Assembly (NCBI GenBank): GCA_024529925.1
Contig: JAFEUB010001038.1
Location: 4,560,001 to 4,624,000, forward strand
Direction: 5' to 3'
DNA: 64,000 nt
Source of the DNA: Ophthalmolycus amberensis
Lineage: Eukaryota > Chordata > Actinopteri > Perciformes > Zoarcidae
This document shows, piece by piece, positions 12,582-25,414 of this stretch. The notes under the pieces were generated by a model. The model was not told the DNA's origin. It was given only the letters and a program-made list of their open reading frames with translations, and made no database searches. A program made the translations under genes and the position numbers. Position 1 is the stretch's first letter. The number at the start of each line of letters is the position of its first letter.

Positions 12582-15500
12582 ACACACAGATGCAGAGATG
12601 CACACCATGCCGACTCTCTCTCTCTTCCCCGTTGTGTCTCTTACCGGGTTTTTCCGCTCCTCTGTGGCGTTTCATGGTTCCATTGCATCCAGCCCCGTCT
12701 GCTCAGCCACGGGAATCTTTGCTGACGTCTCCGTCCTGCAGCCACGGCGACTGAGAGAGATGCTCCAGAGGCGAAGGGAGATAAGAAAGAGGAGACAATC
12801 GCATTAAGACTCACTTTACCCCCCTGACCAGAGGTTGGGATTTTGAATGCTAGAAGCTGTGCACTCAAATCCCTGCACGGCTGTTGGTGCTTTTCCCAAA
12901 CTGAGCACACAACCTCTTCCCGTGCCCTTGGAATAAGTCTTGGAGAATGACAGCAGAGCTGTCAATGCTACACCACAACATGCTGTTCGGATCCATGGGT
13001 GAAGCCTCTTGACATCAAAGGTGGCACACAAAAGGATCCGTGTTTCCTTTTACTGTTGCCTACACCTGTCAGAATGGTGTGTTTTGTTTCGTTGTTTTGT
13101 TGTTGCTTCATGTGCTCCTCCTGCACACCGACCCTCCTGCTTTGCAGCACCACAGAGACCCCTTGTGGAAGTGGGAAGTATAGCAGTATGTGTGTGTGTG
13201 GTCCAGGACAGATCCCAGCATCCCGAAAAACACATTCGCTCTGTCTCTCTTTCTCTCACACACACACACTCTCACACACTCTAGTCCTTGATTCTCGGCT
13301 GTGGACAACATTTTTGTTGAGCCGTGAGACAAAATGCAAAGCCGTCCTCGAACTCGGGGCCTTTTTTTGATTCTCCAAACCAGCTTTTCCCTGTTAAAGC
13401 TTTAGCCATCATCTGAGCACGCCATACGACACTAGAGGGCCAAATTAAAGCCGGCCTTGGTAAAATAAAATCCCCATTATCTTTGAACTAGCAAGTACCC
13501 AATTATACGCCACAGTTATCTCCCATCTCACAGACTTCTGAGTCCTCGCCACAGGGCCAATGAGCAAGGAGTGCTAATGAAGAGATGCTGAATCACCTTT
13601 TTGCCTTCCTGGACGCACGACTGCTGGAGCCCCCCCCCCCCATGATCATCGGCGGCTTTTTTTATGGATCAGAGTCATTCCCGGGCTTTGATGATGTGGC
13701 TCTTTTTCTCAACCGCCCCCCATGGATGTGCCGTCGGCTGCAGCATGTGTGTGATAAGTGCGAAAGAAGAATGAGAGGGCTCTAATCCAAGGCAGAGAGA
13801 GAAAACGGGTTTAAAAGGTTTTTCTGTCTCCAGTCAGACAGGATGTGTGTTCAAAATGAGCCGAGCAGAGAGAAGAGCTCCTGCCGATGTGAAGGCAGGG
13901 GGTTTGTCTGTTGATATGTGTTTTCTCTGCAATTTCTTACTTCTCTGTTCTCATGGTCTTCATCATCCCAGGAAGCCTATCTGTACATCACACTGCCTGC
14001 TAGTACAGAAAAATTACCCCAAATGTCTTCATAGCCAACTTCTCTCTTCCATTTTTCAGTGCTCTTCCAGCCTTGTATTTTCCAAACTGAAATTCCAGTC
14101 AGTGTTTCAACTGCCTCAACACAATTACTACCACACAAATGCATTTCAAATGCTCCCAAGAATCAACATTTTAGGATATTTGAGCAAAGTATATGGAAGT
14201 ATTTCGGGATGACAGAGATTTCATTTCGACTGCACTCATCAGTAAGTTAGCATGGTCCAAATGACGAATGTGAAAGGGTTTCGCTTGCAGGGAGGAACCA
14301 GTCCCTGTACGTTTCAGAGTCTTTTAGCTCATTGTTTTGGTTTTCCTGCCTTCAACTTTAAGTCTCACCACACTTTTATTTACTTTTCAGACATCTTTTA
14401 CGGACGACAGTTTGTCTTCTGTCTCTCACTCTTACTTTATTTCTGTCTTTGGTATCTAAAAGGATCAAGTAGGTTCTTTTCATACTTCCAGTACATTTTA
14501 CTGATAATACTTTCATACTTTTACTAACTTGTTGTGGGGTATTAATACTTTACTTGCACTTTGTCGCGGCTCTTTAACAGTAATTGAAAAAATTTGTTTC
14601 TCATCACATTCACACTGAAAAATTGTGTAATAAAGTCAATAATGTGCCGATTAAACTCCTGCTTCTGTGTAAAAAAGGGAGAAATCAGTACAAGTTTTAC
14701 ATACATTGAATCCATTAATAGTGCAAATCATAGTCCTTGAAAGCTGCGCCGTACTTTTGTGTTTAAAAGTACTTCCTGCAAACTACAATGATTGAAATTT
14801 AAATAGAAGGGGACTGCTGAAGAGTATAAGAGCTTTTATGGAGGTACAGCAGAGCTGACGTTTTGTGAAAAAGGGTTCCAGAGAGTGTTTTAAAGTTTAA
14901 GAGGCCGTCTGGGAATTTAAAATGGGTCTGGGATGGTTTAAGCACCTCCGTAGAGCGAGAGGTGGTTTAGGAGTTGATGGACTCGAGGATGCTGTTGTGG
15001 AGTTTTTGAAAGCTAAAAACTGGAGTCTGGAAAGAGAATGGGTTTCATAACAGGAAGCACATCCAGGTTTAGGTGTTCGGGGCTGATGCTCATTGATGCA
15101 GAGTCGAGCATTACCAGTTTTATCCTGAGACTTGACTTGAACTGACGCTGGGAAATTTGTGTCTTATGCTGCAGCTGTGGGTCGCCCTTTCTACCACCTT
15201 TTGGGGGTAATAAAGAATGGTTTTAATGTTTGTCGTCATCCGGTAGCTGGAGCTGATGTTTAATCATTTTAATAGAAAAGGCATGATAGCTGCATCTGTT
15301 TTGGTGCACCGTCCGTTACTGTTTTATGGTTTTCCCTGCTGCTGTTTTATGTTGCTGATCGCATTTGAAAGGAAGTTGCAGCACTTTGTGTCAACATGCT
15401 CTGCATATTACCTGTTGTGTGAAAGATGTATCTTAGTCTCAGTGTATCTTACACATGCATTGTGGGAAAACAGTGTAAGGTATGCGGTGAAAACTTTTTA

Positions 15501-15634
15501 ACAATTCATATTTTACTATAAGTCTGGCTCTTGATTAAATCGGGCATCAAAAAGTTGCCACAATGTTATTCATACACTCAGACATGCAGGTTCATGGAGG
15601 CGTCAGCTCACATCCCGTCTCTTGTCTCCAACAG

Positions 15635-15767
15635 GAAGTCCTCTCAACCTGACGTGCAGAGCGTTCTTTGGATACAGCGGAGACGTCAGTCCACTTATCT
15701 ACTGGATGAAGGGGGAGAAGTTCATCGAGGATCTGGACGAGGAGCGGGTTCAGGAGAGTGACATCAA
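15635..15767 (+). CDS. il1rapl1: il1rapl1 exon: third Ig domain, first half
   Basis: IL1RAPL1 is a single-pass receptor at excitatory synapses. Its Ig domains bind presynaptic PTP-delta and its intracellular part links to PSD-95, NCS-1 and Rho regulators (known for the mammalian protein). This 133-bp exon follows a CTCCAACAG acceptor and ends at a GTAAGA donor. It encodes SPLNLTCRAFFGYSG and continues through LIYWMKGEKFIEDLDEER, with Cys7 and Trp23 (numbered from the first full codon here) as the Ig core. NLT is a possible glycosylation site. The exon opens with two bases (GA) of a split Gly codon and closes with two bases (AA) of a split Lys codon. The sequence matches what I remember of mammalian IL1RAPL1 more closely than IL1RAPL2. 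Which teleost paralogue (a or b) it is cannot be told. Confidence 0.93.
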
Positions 15768-18700
15768 GTAAGACATTCAACACCTGATTACGAGTGCAAA
15801 TCCTTATTGTTAATGGCAATTCGGATGCTAGACGCAAAGCTATGGTTCTCTCAGTATCTCAATTTGGTGGAATGAACTAAAAAGATGGACACAAAAATAT
15901 GAGAAATTCTCTTAGTTCATTATTTCCACTGAATGAGCATATTTTTTTATCCCTGTTAATATTACAGCAGAGGTCGAGCAACACATCACAAATTCATGAG
16001 GTACATTTAATCTCATCAAAAGCAGCAAGGGACCCACGAGCTGACCTAGTACCGTAAACACCTATTCAAAGCCAGGGACCGCACATCAACACACGGAACA
16101 ACAAAGGGAACTTTTCACCACCAAGCTATCGTTGAAATTCTATTCATGAATGCTTAATGGGAGCTATTCAATAATGCGGATAGCTATGCATTCGTTATCA
16201 TGCACAGTATATATGCACAGCTCAGGTATCAGCGATAACTTAGCACTGAAATATAAGTGGAGGCATTAATAGCGGAGCAGCACAGCAGATGGAAACTCCA
16301 ATTAAATGTCTGTGTTGGCCTCCTGGTGCATTCGGGATGACCTCCATCTTTTGGCTCGCACTCATGTCTGGAAACAGAAGTCTGTTTCATCCAAAGTCAG
16401 GTAAAAACCTGGCGGCCAGGCACACATACTGCCTGAGGATGGTTGAGCATCCAACATGCCCTCTAATTGACTGTTTGTTTTTAAGAGGAGCGCTCCTTGC
16501 TTTACAGTACAGTAATGTTAGAGCCCTTTTCTGATTCAGATGGAAACTATTGTTTCATTTCCAAAATTGAAAGACGCTTTAGTCTGACAACATAGCGACC
16601 CACAATGGGTCAAATTCAAACAACAACATGAATACTGCCAAATGAATGGAGCCCGTCTGGACGTAGCGATAGCTCCTTAACTTAGACTCTAATTTGTCCC
16701 AACGGTTTTGCTGACCTGCACAGTCTGGGAAAATGCCAAAAGAAGGCATTCCTGCACATTGAAAAGATGCAAAAGCAACAGAATAAGTATATTCTGCAGA
16801 AGCTTTTTACCGGAAATAATATATTCGGAAGCAGCCCCTTTGTCACCAACATTTTGATTCTTAACTGTAGTTTCATAACATGTTTTTTCTCAGTGTTTCG
16901 GATTGCAGTCATATATATTTTGTAGTTTGATCATTTTATGCTGTTACATGTAACTAGTTAGGAAAATGTAAACGAAGAGAAAGACAGTGTACCTCACCCA
17001 AATTTTTCTTCTAGATTTTGAGCTGGTCTTCAGCAGTAGAGTAGAGAGCTCATCTTCAGATAGCCCCTCCTTCAATCCTCATCATCAATACAGGACTCCT
17101 CAGTCTGCTAATACACATGTGTGAGACGATGGCAGGAAAAGATGACAACACATATTTATTGTCCTTTATATTTCACTTCGTAAACCCTGACAGGATGAAT
17201 ATGATCAGATTGTCAGATGAAGTGAGAGCACAGCCGAGAGCCGAGAGACTTGTAGTGACTCAGGATACAGAATACTGTATCTTGACAGACAACCAGGTGG
17301 GAAAGGTGTTGCAACCAAATTAAAGTAAAGTAACTAACTGTATTTGTGCAGCGGCGTGGCCACCGTCTCCCAGATGCTGTTGCAAAAATGTAAGCAGCAG
17401 ATAATCGGTGGAATTATGTGTGTTTTGCACCGCTGTTGTCAGAAAATACTGTGAAATTGAATAATAAGGAAACAAAATCATAAGAAACTGTTCTCTGTCA
17501 TGCGACTACCATGTTCTCTTTTTATCCTCACGTGCGTCTTCAGCCTGTAGCTTAGGTTAGCCAGTCTTTTGATATCCAGTAGTTAGTTCATTTTTGATGT
17601 TCTAAAGAAAGATTCTGCCCTTATGACCTTATGACGTATGACTAGAAAACCCCTGTTGTCGACAAATGCCGTCTAATGAAAAGGTTAACTGTAAGCAGCG
17701 TGACAAGGCTGGGAGGAGAGTTAGTGGCCCAGTCAGTGACCTGGCATTTGGAGATGTCTCTATTAGCCTTCAAGCACATTCCATCCAGCTCTCAGCACCG
17801 CTCTCTGTTGTGAAGGACACCAGGCCAATTAGAGCCAACAATACTTAGGGGTGGGGGGGGGGCGGCGAGGCATTGGGTAGGTGGTACAATGAAGATGAAG
17901 AAGTGCGTCATATGCGGTTAGAAACCCTGCTTTCAAATGAGGTAACAAGCCAAGAGATGGAAACTGTGACCCTGAGCTGCTTTGAAAGAGTGTGTGTGTG
18001 TGTGTGTTTTTGTGTGTGCGGGGGCAGAAGTGTGCACACAGTGGGCGCCCACGGTGCGTGCACATTCAAGTTGTTCGAGTGCCTATTTTTGTTGTGTGCC
18101 ACCCGCGTGATACCGTCTCCCTGTGCGTTTTTTATTTATTTCATTTTTTTGTTCCCATTTTGAATGTGCACCACTTCAAACCCGCCCCCTGACATCATTC
18201 TGTGAGCTTTTGGCTTTGAAATGGAAATTAATCACAAAGGAGTATTCCCCGAAGGGCTGCCTGCAATACATGAAATGGAGCTTTTGGCACAATGTTTCAC
18301 CGCTGAGATTCCGGGTTGATATAAAATGTTGTGGCTGCAGAACAAGACTCCGTGGGTCTCAGAGGTGAAGTCACAGCGTGGAACACAGAGACAGCTGCTG
18401 CAGTTTAAAACCAGAAGACGCTTCAGTCCCCGGTGCATGGGCATGCGGCACCCTTTTGAGCAGCAGTTTAAGTGTAAAATGTAACTCTTAATTAATGCTC
18501 AGACAGATATAGAGATATCTTCATGGAAAATCAGAGTACATGCAGTCCAGCAATGCTTCCACTGCCTGCACACCTGCACACCTGCGACTATCATTTAACA
18601 GTCTGATGTTTACTGTGCAGCAAATCAAATTTGGCCGGACAAAACTGGAACACTTAATGCAACAGCGTGACACAAGCTTGCTAACTCCAAGCTGATGCCT

Positions 18701-21700
18701 ATTGGGCAATCTGTCACTGTATACAATGTTACGTTTCAAGCACTCTTTACAGGAGCGTCTGCTGTGATCTAATTCGTATCTACCTTTGGGGTGTAGTCAG
18801 GGGAGGTGCAGACAGCGGGATGGTAACAGCCAGTGAGGCGTTTAGAAATGGAGCAAAGCATGACAACATGGCGCAGTTCAAAAGTTCAGGTGTCGCATTG
18901 AGGCTGCTCGGAGAGATTGTTCTCTATGAAACAGAGAGGATGATAGGATGCTGCTGTAGCACGTTCAAAGAAGAATAGTATATTTGAAATGCATGTTTTT
19001 AGGTGAACCCCTGGTCTGGCTTTCTAGTGCATTTTCATCTCCATCCAGCTCCACAGCACCAGTTTACCGCTTTCATCACACACACACACACGAATCCTCA
19101 CTTTCCCTAACAGGTACGATGGAGTCTTTTTGAAAACAAATATAGATTTGTATTGCTTTCCTTTGCCAACACCCACAGTGTTTCCGCCCAGCCTCTGTTG
19201 AGTCACACATGGGTGCCACCTCTTTAAAAAGCCATCAGCGTGGATCTATAGCCCAACCTTGTGGAGCCCCGTGGCTCTGCCTGACTGGCCGCACAATGGA
19301 GAAGGATGAGCGTTGGACAAGCTTGCAGGATTTAAGAGAAAACGCTGGATTGATTTCCCTCTCAAATACGTACTCACACGAGCCGTAACACTGTGCTTTC
19401 CTGCAGAAGCTAAAGAAGTGCTCCTTCATAATTACTTTTTATGAAGCAGCTAGTCCATGTAGCTACAACATAATTACCTCTAATGCAAAAGAAATTCCAT
19501 TGGGAGTGTGATATCTCTATCTTATGTGGGATACCAATTATTAGCAGCGCTTTGTGAAGCTAATGTGAGGTATTGTCATGGCAGCAGTGTTTGTATTGTA
19601 GTTTGTCTCTATCTCCCCCGCACTTCACAATCTGCTTTGTTTCGTCCTTTCATTGATCAGCAGGAATTACACCGGTTTTCATATTCAGATGCCCCACGGC
19701 AGACGAATGCCCAAGAGGCCTTGTACCTTTTCGCACGATTAGCCCCATGCATCATTTAACAGAGCTTTGCAATAGCTGCAATTGTTGTAACCATTAAAAA
19801 GACTATCTGCTCATATATCATTCCTATTTTTGCACAGCAACTCAGCAGGAGAGATCCAGCTCTTTACCATCGTTGTGTTCCTGTTGTTCTGGTCTTTGGT
19901 CCTTCAGGTAACTCGTTTCGGGAAAAACGCCAAACAGTATACACGTTATGGCTGCTAAAGATCAGCATGTTAGCATCCTCGCTGAGAGCATGTTGGCATG
20001 CTGATGTTTGGGGTCAAAGCACAGCGGTTCTTCTAAGCTGCAAAGGGCTTGACCTTTGACCGGCGGTTATTAAATAGCAGGCAGGCTTGCATAGAAAGGA
20101 GTTTCATGGAAAAGTGCTTAGTTTGTGTAAAACAAGTGTGAAAGGGAGATCTTTACACCTTGAGGTGCCATCTCCTCCTGATGCCTTGTTAGCATTGTCA
20201 GCGTTTCTCTTTGAATCCAGTTAGCTGCCCCCTCATGCAGTCATCCTGCTAATTTAAATCAAGGCAGACACTGAAAATAAAGAGGACGCTGCTAAAAATC
20301 CATCGTTTTACCCTGCTAAGTGTCCAGTGAAGAAGAACCGGCATCTAAGTGTCAGTCTGTGATCATATAGTCGAGGCTTGCAGTCTTTTGCATGTGTTGT
20401 TGTTGTAGAAGTGTACAGATTGCCGGAAAATGGCTGAATTCTACGCAACAAAAACATCAAAAGGGCTTTTCTTTCCTTCTCCTCACTAACCCTCCTGGCA
20501 AAATGTTTTGCGATAGGTCGGCGCTGCAGTGCATCGTGACAGTCGCACTATTGTCCCCGTAGCAACATGTCACAACCAGTAGACATCAGGAGCCTCAGTG
20601 AGTATTGTTCATGGGGGAAATCTGTCATAACTCATGTGATTCTAGCTTCTTGTCACCTCCTACCGTCTGTTTTATTGATGAACTAAAAAGTAAATGCTGC
20701 CCGGAATGTCAGCAGATTATAGAGCTTGGTATTAAACTACGGTTCTGTCTGATGTAGTTATTTGCATATTTATGGGTACGATGGGTGTGCAGGTATAGAG
20801 TGCACAGTAGTTTGACTCAAAATTCCACACAGATGGAAGCTTATAATTCCAAGGTCATGATTTATGGATTTTAGGATACATACTTGAGACACAACTCAAA
20901 TTTCTTCGGGCAAACTTTTTTTTTTGTCTGAAACATCCATATTTTATGAAAGAGTCATACTTTCTATGACTTTTGGCTGCCTGCACTCTAGAGTAATTGT
21001 TTTCCATAGTTTGTATTATTTTGGTCCAGATTCAGAACATTCAGTTTGACGTTGTTATTTGGAATCTGTAGTCACAGAGCATACCTACAAACATTGGGAA
21101 TACAGAATTAAAAATATAACTCCAGCTCTGCATGTTCTCTGATGTTCTGAGTCACATTTTCAGTTGTTTTTATTTCTCATCCCAATCCAACTTCGAACAC
21201 TGCTACAGAAGCTGCTTTGATGTCAGTCATGAGGCGGCCGGACTCCGTTTGAAGTCATGTTGGCGTTCAAATTTGACCAAACTGCTGGTACAGTATGTTG
21301 GTTTCGTTTCACCAACCATCGCAGTTGCAAAGTCGCAAACTTGTAATAGCTTTGAGCAGACAGCCGTACATCATTCGTCCCTTCGTGATTGATTGACGGA
21401 CGCTGTCCACCATGAGATACTTCATGTGCAGCACTTGTCTTTGGCTCAAACACTGAATCCTCCTGTCATCAATGCCAGAAAAGTCCAGCGTCGTCTCATC
21501 CGTCTGTCAAACAGCAAAAACAGATTATGTTTGCTCCGAAAGTCTTCAATATCTACTTTGATACACCAGGCAAACACTTTCTGCATGTTTTTTGTTAAAA
21601 ATATGAAAGGGTTGACTCTCTCAGGTAAAATCACCATATCTTGAGCGAACATTAACAAACATTTTGACATTGATGTTGCAAAAACCACACATATATTCAT

Positions 21701-21749
21701 ATGCGTCAACCCAGCATCCCCTTTTCTGTGCTCTCTGTCCCCTTTGCAG
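15768..21749 (+). other. il1rapl1: il1rapl1 intron, phase 2, 6.0 kb
   Basis: GTAAGA donor, and CCTTTGCAG acceptor after a pyrimidine-rich tract. It contains a short TG tract near 17990-18008 and a CA tract near 19077-19091. I see no exon and no recognisable mobile element. Confidence 0.85.
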
Positions 21750-21895
21750 GACAATCCGGGAGCACCTCGGGGAGCAGGAGGTGTCCATCTCTCTGACCAT
21801 CGACTCTCTGGAGGAGAACGACCTGGGCAACTACTCCTGCTACGTGGAGAACGGCAACGGGCGGCGGCAGGCCAACATCCAGCTCAACAAGAAAG
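21750..21895 (+). CDS. il1rapl1: il1rapl1 exon: third Ig domain, second half
   Basis: This 146-bp exon completes the Ig fold begun in the previous exon. It encodes TIREHLGEQEVSISLTIDSL, then EENDLGNYSCYVENGNGRR. Cys74 in the D-x-G-x-Y-x-C signature pairs with Cys7 of the preceding exon. NYS is a second possible glycosylation site. The first base completes the split Lys codon and the last base opens the next codon. The donor is GTGGGG, weaker than the others in the gene. Third codon positions are GC-rich compared with the flanking intron. Confidence 0.94.
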
Positions 21896-24800
21896 GTGGG
21901 GCGAACGCAAGCACACGGATTCATTTGTAAGATGGGGGGAAAAAACAGTTATTTAAAGGATATACAGTATTTCACCATGAATCTAGCAGAGGGATGTAGA
22001 AGCCTTGAGATTTAATCATGGCATTTTGCAGCTCTGAGGGTGAAGAACACCATTTAATACCACAGGCCTTCGCTCTGACAAGAGAGTGAATCTCTTCGCA
22101 GCAATTTACTGAGAACAAAGAAGAACAACTACTAGCGGGACTCTGGGAATTGACCAGTTGTTTCTCGCCTCAGGGAGGAAAGAAATTGGGACAGTATTCT
22201 AGATAGCAGCCTTAAAGTCGTCAGTGTTGAATACATTTACATAGTAAGATATTTTCTCTCTTTTAAGCTCGCAGCTTTGATGGCAGCCCAGTTCCCCTCC
22301 ATTTGCTATATTAAAGGGGTTTATGCCGCACAGTCAAATCTCAGACTGAACTCGGAGAAGATTAGCCTGGTCCTCGCAGGATTGCGGGTCCAGAAAGCGA
22401 CCGATTCCCATAGTTGTTATTTGCTGCGGCCATGGTGTGGCGCAGTGGCCAGTCAGTGTTGACGCTGCCTTTCAGACTTTTCCTCGCTTGTCTCTTGAAG
22501 CGGTGAAACCAGCACGACACGCCAAATAAATGTGGTCGTCTCAGCGCAGCATCAAGCAGAATACGTCTTCACTTTTCCACTTCTTGTACAACTTCTCATA
22601 GTGAAGAAGTTTAGACGTCCTCCTGGCCAACTTTTTATTTTTGCGGCTCCACATCCTCAGATACATTTTTTATCTCACGGCAGCAGCAGCAGCAACATCT
22701 GGCAGACGGCTGCCTATGCTGTATATGATAACTAACATCTAGATTCTTGATTTGTGAACATGAGAAGCAGCAGACTCGGCTTTCACCGTTCTCACAGCCG
22801 CTCTCCTCTGTTTCATTTTACCATTCAACCCCCACTCCGCCTTTTCCTTGTCTCCCTTTTCATCTCCCTCCCTAGACAACAGAGAGAGAGAGACGCAGCA
22901 ATAGAGGGAGGAAAAAGGGGGCTGATGAATCGCCGGATGCCATGTGGCTCCGTCAAATCCAGCCTTCTAGTCAGGAGCTAATTTGTCTTAATCCGTCCCG
23001 CTGCAGAGCTGCTACAATATGGATGCCTGGCTGAGAAGAATTGGCCTCTTCCACTGTAATCTCTGCAGCTTGAGGAGCAGCTGGCTCGTTACACTGTCCG
23101 GATATCTGAGGAGAGGAGCAGTGTTTACTGAGGCGAGAGGGCAGAGCAGAGGTGGAGAGGAAGAGAGGGAGAAGTGGAGTTGCTTGGATCCATCCTCTCG
23201 CGGTGCTCGTTAGCCGCAACTCCCCTCTCATTCAAGATGATTCCCAGGCTGAGGGGAGAGAGACTGAGACGAGAGAACTGTGCTCAATCTGCCCCGAGTT
23301 TGTTTGCTCTTTTGTTTGCGTACGTACGTCTGTAAGTTTGGCTGAAGGTTGTCACCCAGACAGGCGTGATGAAGCGGCGCGGGGCCACGCTCGTTAGCTC
23401 TCCAGAACATCATCCTTCATCATGGGAGCTGTCAGCCTGATGGCCGCTGCAGTGGAATGGGCATCGCGCACCCCAACGAGGTTAAATGTGTGTCGGTGAT
23501 GGATGGTGATGCACGCGACTCCTCTCCGTCCATGTTTGCGCGTGTGTGTGTGCGTGCGGCATTGCGGCGAGTCAAGCCTTTTACTGTTGTCCATTAGTCA
23601 GCCAATGAAGGCTGACCACCCACATTTTGTGAGGCGTAGCCAAGAGAAAATGTTGAACTGCAAAAGATGGAGTGATATCCGACAGAAAACACTGTAAGAA
23701 AAAGAAGAAGAAAAAAGCCTTGAAAAAGAGACCATGAGACAAAGCAAACGACTTTGTTTTCAAGGCAAGCTACTGGACCATGGAACTTAATGAAGTCCAT
23801 TGTCTTGTAGTGTAAAAAAATCACCTTTCATCCTCCTGAATAACACTACTAGTCTTCTACCGGATGCTTTGTCCTGTCCTTCTGGAAATACAAGTAACAC
23901 AATTCAGAGTAATGTGAGTGAAAAAGTGAAATATCAACAGTGAAGTCCTGCAGTTCCTTGAATTTAGCTTCCACTGATGCTTTTCACGAGTTCACGTCAG
24001 CCTGCAGTGATGACGGATGGCGGGGAGAGAGCGGGTAAACAGCCAGGCGCGTTTCCTCGCCGCGCACCTCTCTGCAGCCACACACACGCCTAACCAATCT
24101 TCATAAGCATGGCATTCTGAGCTGTCGTATGCTATTGTTGCCTAGTTGCGATTTCTTTTTATTATCCAATCAAGCAGCGTTAAGTTACAGGTTCAGAAGG
24201 TGTTGTACTTGTGGATGCAGTCCAGCCACAATGAGAATATAAGCAACATGGAAAGATGGAGAGGAAAGAACACAGCCGCAGGAGATGCCTATTTCAAACG
24301 AATGTGCAGGTAGAATCAAAGACGCTTTTAACAATAGCTCGTGCAACTATTCTCATCCATCATACCTGCGTCATGCATTATTTCACATGTATTGATGTTC
24401 TGGGGTGAGATTTATTTCTGCACGCCAACTTTAACGTACATAAGAGCAGATCAATAAGATGGAGGGGAAGGTAGTTTTGAGGAACTGTGCAACTTTCTGA
24501 CATTTTGCAGAATAAATATATAGTCTCACAGCACCAAATGTCTGCGGTAAGATCAGAAAAAAACATGAAAATGATAAATGTGACAGTAAAAATGTTGACC
24601 TTTCACACTGTTCAACCAAACGGCTATAAATTCAGCCTATAAATGAACTGATTTTAAATCAAATTGTCTATGCTTGCTTTTTTTAATGTTAGATAAAAAT
24701 TTGAAATGAATCATAAAGAGTAGAAATCATGACAGTATACTTGGATAATGGATAGCTGGAGATGTCTCAGTCCATGCCGGTATACAAGTATGACTCTTTC

Positions 24801-25270
24801 AAGAGAAATAAGGGAAATGATTGCAAACCTTCAAATACTGAGTCACTCAAGAAATGAGAAGCAGATGTTGTGCAATCGTTTTTTTTTTATGGGGTTTTTT
24901 CAGAAATATGATGGATTCTACTCAGTAGCTGCAACCTCCAATCTTCCGGACAAATTATGTTTATCACTCCGAGAACCCGTGCTGTTTTTTGGACCCTCAA
25001 CATTGTTTGAACTACAAACACATTTTAAACTAGATTATTTCATAAGCATGCAAGATTTTAAAAATAGCATTAAGGATAATTTTAGCACTGAATATACGGA
25101 ATGATATTCCGGTTTGTTTTAACTCTGTTATCTGTGTTTTACATGCTAAACTTGTACTCTGCCATCTTGAACATGACCAGTGAAAGAGATGAAAAATGGG
25201 ATATGTATTTATTTATTATTATCAATAAATTCTCTCTCTCCCTCTCACTGTGTTGTCACCTTATTAGCAG
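21896..25270 (+). other. il1rapl1: il1rapl1 intron, phase 1, 3.4 kb
   Basis: GTGGGG donor. The acceptor follows a (CT)-rich tract (about 25231-25248) and ends TTATTAGCAG. An upstream TTAG three bases earlier is a possible alternative acceptor that would add one Ala codon; the downstream CAG gives the family-typical KKELMY junction. I see nothing else notable. Confidence 0.85.
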
Positions 25271-25414
25271 AGCTGATGTACACTGTGGAGCTGGCCGGAG
25301 GTCTGGGAGCCATCCTGGTGCTGCTCATCTGTCTGGTGACGCTCTACAAGTGCTACAGGATTGAGCTCATGCTCTTCTACAGAAGCCACTTTGGCAGTGA
25401 GGATATAGACGGAG
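25271..25414 (+). CDS. il1rapl1: il1rapl1 exon: transmembrane and juxtamembrane
   Basis: This 144-bp exon encodes the stalk ELMYTVE, then a hydrophobic helix LAGGLGAILVLLICLVTLY (residues 100-118 of the part seen here). A short basic stop-transfer region follows (KCYR), then the juxtamembrane IELMLFYRSHFGSEDIDG. The LMLFYR-HFG element is typical of IL-1 receptor family members just inside the membrane. The acceptor choice at 25270 keeps the KKELMY junction. The exon ends with one base (G) of a split Asp codon, followed by a GTAAGA donor. Confidence 0.94.

Larger units (their letters stand above)
1..15634 (+). other. il1rapl1: il1rapl1 intron (5' part of window)
   Basis: The first recognisable coding exon begins at 15635 with a codon already open, so everything before it is inferred to be intron of the same gene. 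I looked for Ig-domain exons from the N-terminal half and found none. The stretch holds transposon remnants (about 2690-2985, 3634-4084, 7690-7850, 9060-9200), a C21 run near 5842, short CA and CT tracts, and a perfect hairpin at 12538. The remainder is unremarkable single-copy-looking sequence. Upstream exons must lie beyond the left edge. Confidence 0.7.

Noticed and set aside
13050..13332. Overlapping frames with CVRVCVCERKRD-type repeats
   Set aside because: They are translations of (CA)n/(CT)n microsatellites.
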